From assembly GCF_013466785.1 (NCBI RefSeq), contig NZ_CP059163.1, positions 3,844,001 to 3,908,000 of the forward strand: 64,000 nt of DNA. Reading direction: 5' to 3'. The position numbers and the translations under genes are program-made. The notes beneath the pieces are model-generated. The model had not been told where the DNA came from, did not search any database, and saw only the letters and a list, made by a program, of their open reading frames with translations. This stretch comes from Nocardioides marinisabuli. GTDB taxonomy: Bacteria > Actinomycetota > Actinomycetes > Propionibacteriales > Nocardioidaceae. Within the stretch, counting starts at the first letter, position 1. Every line of letters starts with the position of its first letter. Of this stretch, positions 63,119 to 64,000 are shown one piece after another.

Positions 63119-64000
63119 TCAGCCTCGCGCCTGCAGCGCGGCACGGTCCATCACCCGTCGGGCGCGCAGCCGGTAGCGGTAGACCTGCACCAGACCCAGG
63201 GTCCACAGCACGTACTGGGTGCTCATCGCCCAGCGGAACGCCCCGGGCGTGTAGTCGGAGCCGCCGCCGGGGGTGCGCCAGTCGAGCACCAGGCCGATGG
63301 CCACCACCAGCACCAGGCTCGCCGAGAAGCCGCCCACGTTGATGATGCCGGTCGAGCTGGCCATCCGCTCCGGCGGGTTCGCGGTGCGCCCGACGTCGAA
63401 GCCGATCATCGAGGCCGGCCCGCCGACCCCGACCACCAGCGCGAGCACCACCAGCAGCCCCAGCGGGGCCGGCCCGGGCCAGACGAGCACGAGCGTCCAG
63501 GTCGCCACGATGGCCACGACCACCGCGATCACCATCGAGGAGCGGTGCCAGGGGTGCAGGCCGATGAGCCACCCCAGCACCGGGCCGCTGACGATCACCG
63601 CCACCACCACCAGGGTCAGCAGCAGCCCGGCCTCGCCCGGCGTGCGCCCCTCGCCGCGCACGAAGAACGGGTAGCCCCAGAGCAACGTCAGCGTCGTCGC
63701 GCTGAACTGGGTGGAGAAGTGCATCCAGAAGCCCAGCCGGGTGCCGGGGTGCGACCACGAGGCGCGCAGGCTGGCGAGCACCCGGGCCGGCGACATCAGC
63801 TCGCCCCGGGTGTGGCGGCGACCCGGCGCGTCGGCGACCACCACGAGGGCCACCAGGGTCAGGACCGCCCCGGTGGTCGCGGTGACCAGGTAGGCGGTCG
63901 TCCAGCCCCAGGAGCCCAGCGCCCAGGTCATCGGCACCGCGGCCGCGATCGCGCCGGTCTGGCCGATCGTGCCGGTCAGCTGGGTGAAGAACGGCACGCG
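63119..64000 (-). CDS. MFS transporter, N-terminus outside the window
   Basis: Open to the window end; 293 codons of the C-terminal part are visible. Eight or so hydrophobic helices, a basic cytoplasmic loop in the middle (DAPGRRHTRGELMSP) and the GxLadRxxP-like context support the major facilitator superfamily. The substrate cannot be inferred. It ends four bases upstream of the small frameshifted gene's start on the same strand. Confidence 0.8.
   Translation of the reverse strand, partial: RVPFFTQLTGTIGQTGAIAAAVPMTWALGSWGWTTAYLVTATTGAVLTLVALVVVADAPGRRHTRGELMSPARVLASLRASWSHPGTRLGFWMHFSTQFSATTLTLLWGYPFFVRGEGRTPGEAGLLLTLVVVAVIVSGPVLGWLIGLHPWHRSSMVIAVVVAIVATWTLVLVWPGPAPLGLLVVLALVVGVGGPASMIGFDVGRTANPPERMASSTGIINVGGFSASLVLVVAIGLVLDWRTPGGGSDYTPGAFRWAMSTQYVLWTLGLVQVYRYRLRARRVMDRAALQARG

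Overview
The window is very GC-rich and densely packed, with GTG/ATG starts, 1- to 4-base start/stop overlaps and a complete actinobacterial sterol-catabolism gene set. I infer a member of the Actinomycetota, most likely Nocardioidaceae (Nocardioides-like). Gene names come from similarity to the M. tuberculosis/Rhodococcus cholesterol regulon as I remember it; no search was run.

Layout. (1) 1-15661: side-chain and C24-branch genes: fadD17 (5' end outside the window), an IpdC-like flavoenzyme, fadD19, echA19, a further acyl-CoA synthetase, an Rv3520c-like F420-type oxidoreductase, an Rv3521-like DUF35 protein, ltp4, ltp3, a methionine aminopeptidase, two tandem CYP125-type P450s and fadA5. (2) 15662-18938: an AbiEi/DUF559 gene bracketed by a 68-nt palindromic element, a sulfotransferase-like gene and a Tat-exported PHP-domain protein. 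(3) 18963-27332: ring degradation: hsaA-hsaD-hsaC-hsaB, hsaG-hsaF, kstD and a MaoC hydratase. (4) 27333-38247: accessory and housekeeping genes. This includes an insertion of about 3.3 kb that replaced the middle of a photolyase-related gene. The insertion carries a DUF262-HEPN pair whose HEPN gene was later interrupted by an IS481-type element. A membrane-anchored HNH nuclease gene lies further on. (5) 38257-45364: the propionyl side-chain removal operon (fadE28-fadE29 fused, chsH2 split in two, chsH1, ltp2), then a hydrolase and a wax-ester synthase. (6) 45467-50774: a LipC-like lipase and four signal-transduction genes. (7) 50826-60954: fadE34, a methyltransferase, a glycosyltransferase/methyltransferase/cyclase-like cassette, kstR itself, and an operon with ferredoxin reductase, fdxD, hsd4A, a second SDR and a PPOX protein. 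(8) 60996-64000: a receiver-like/LmbE fusion, a response regulator, a frameshifted small gene and the 3' part of an MFS transporter.

The unifying signal is a 14-bp palindrome close to TAGAACGTGTTCTA, matching the KstR consensus TnnAACnnGTTnnA. It occurs 13 times, always just upstream of a gene, and kstR is also present. CoA ligases (FadD17/19) activate the side chain. CYP125, probably fed by the FdxD/ferredoxin reductase pair, oxidises its terminus. FadE28/29, FadE34, EchA19, ChsH, Hsd4A, FadA5 and Ltp2/3/4 shorten it. KstD and HsaA-D open rings A and B, and HsaG/HsaF take the product to central metabolism. hsaE, kshA/kshB, mce4, ipdAB and kstR2 are not in this window.

Two genes (N-terminal FadE28, and the small gene near 62.9 kb) carry apparent single-base frameshifts in GC-rich runs. 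These may be sequence errors.
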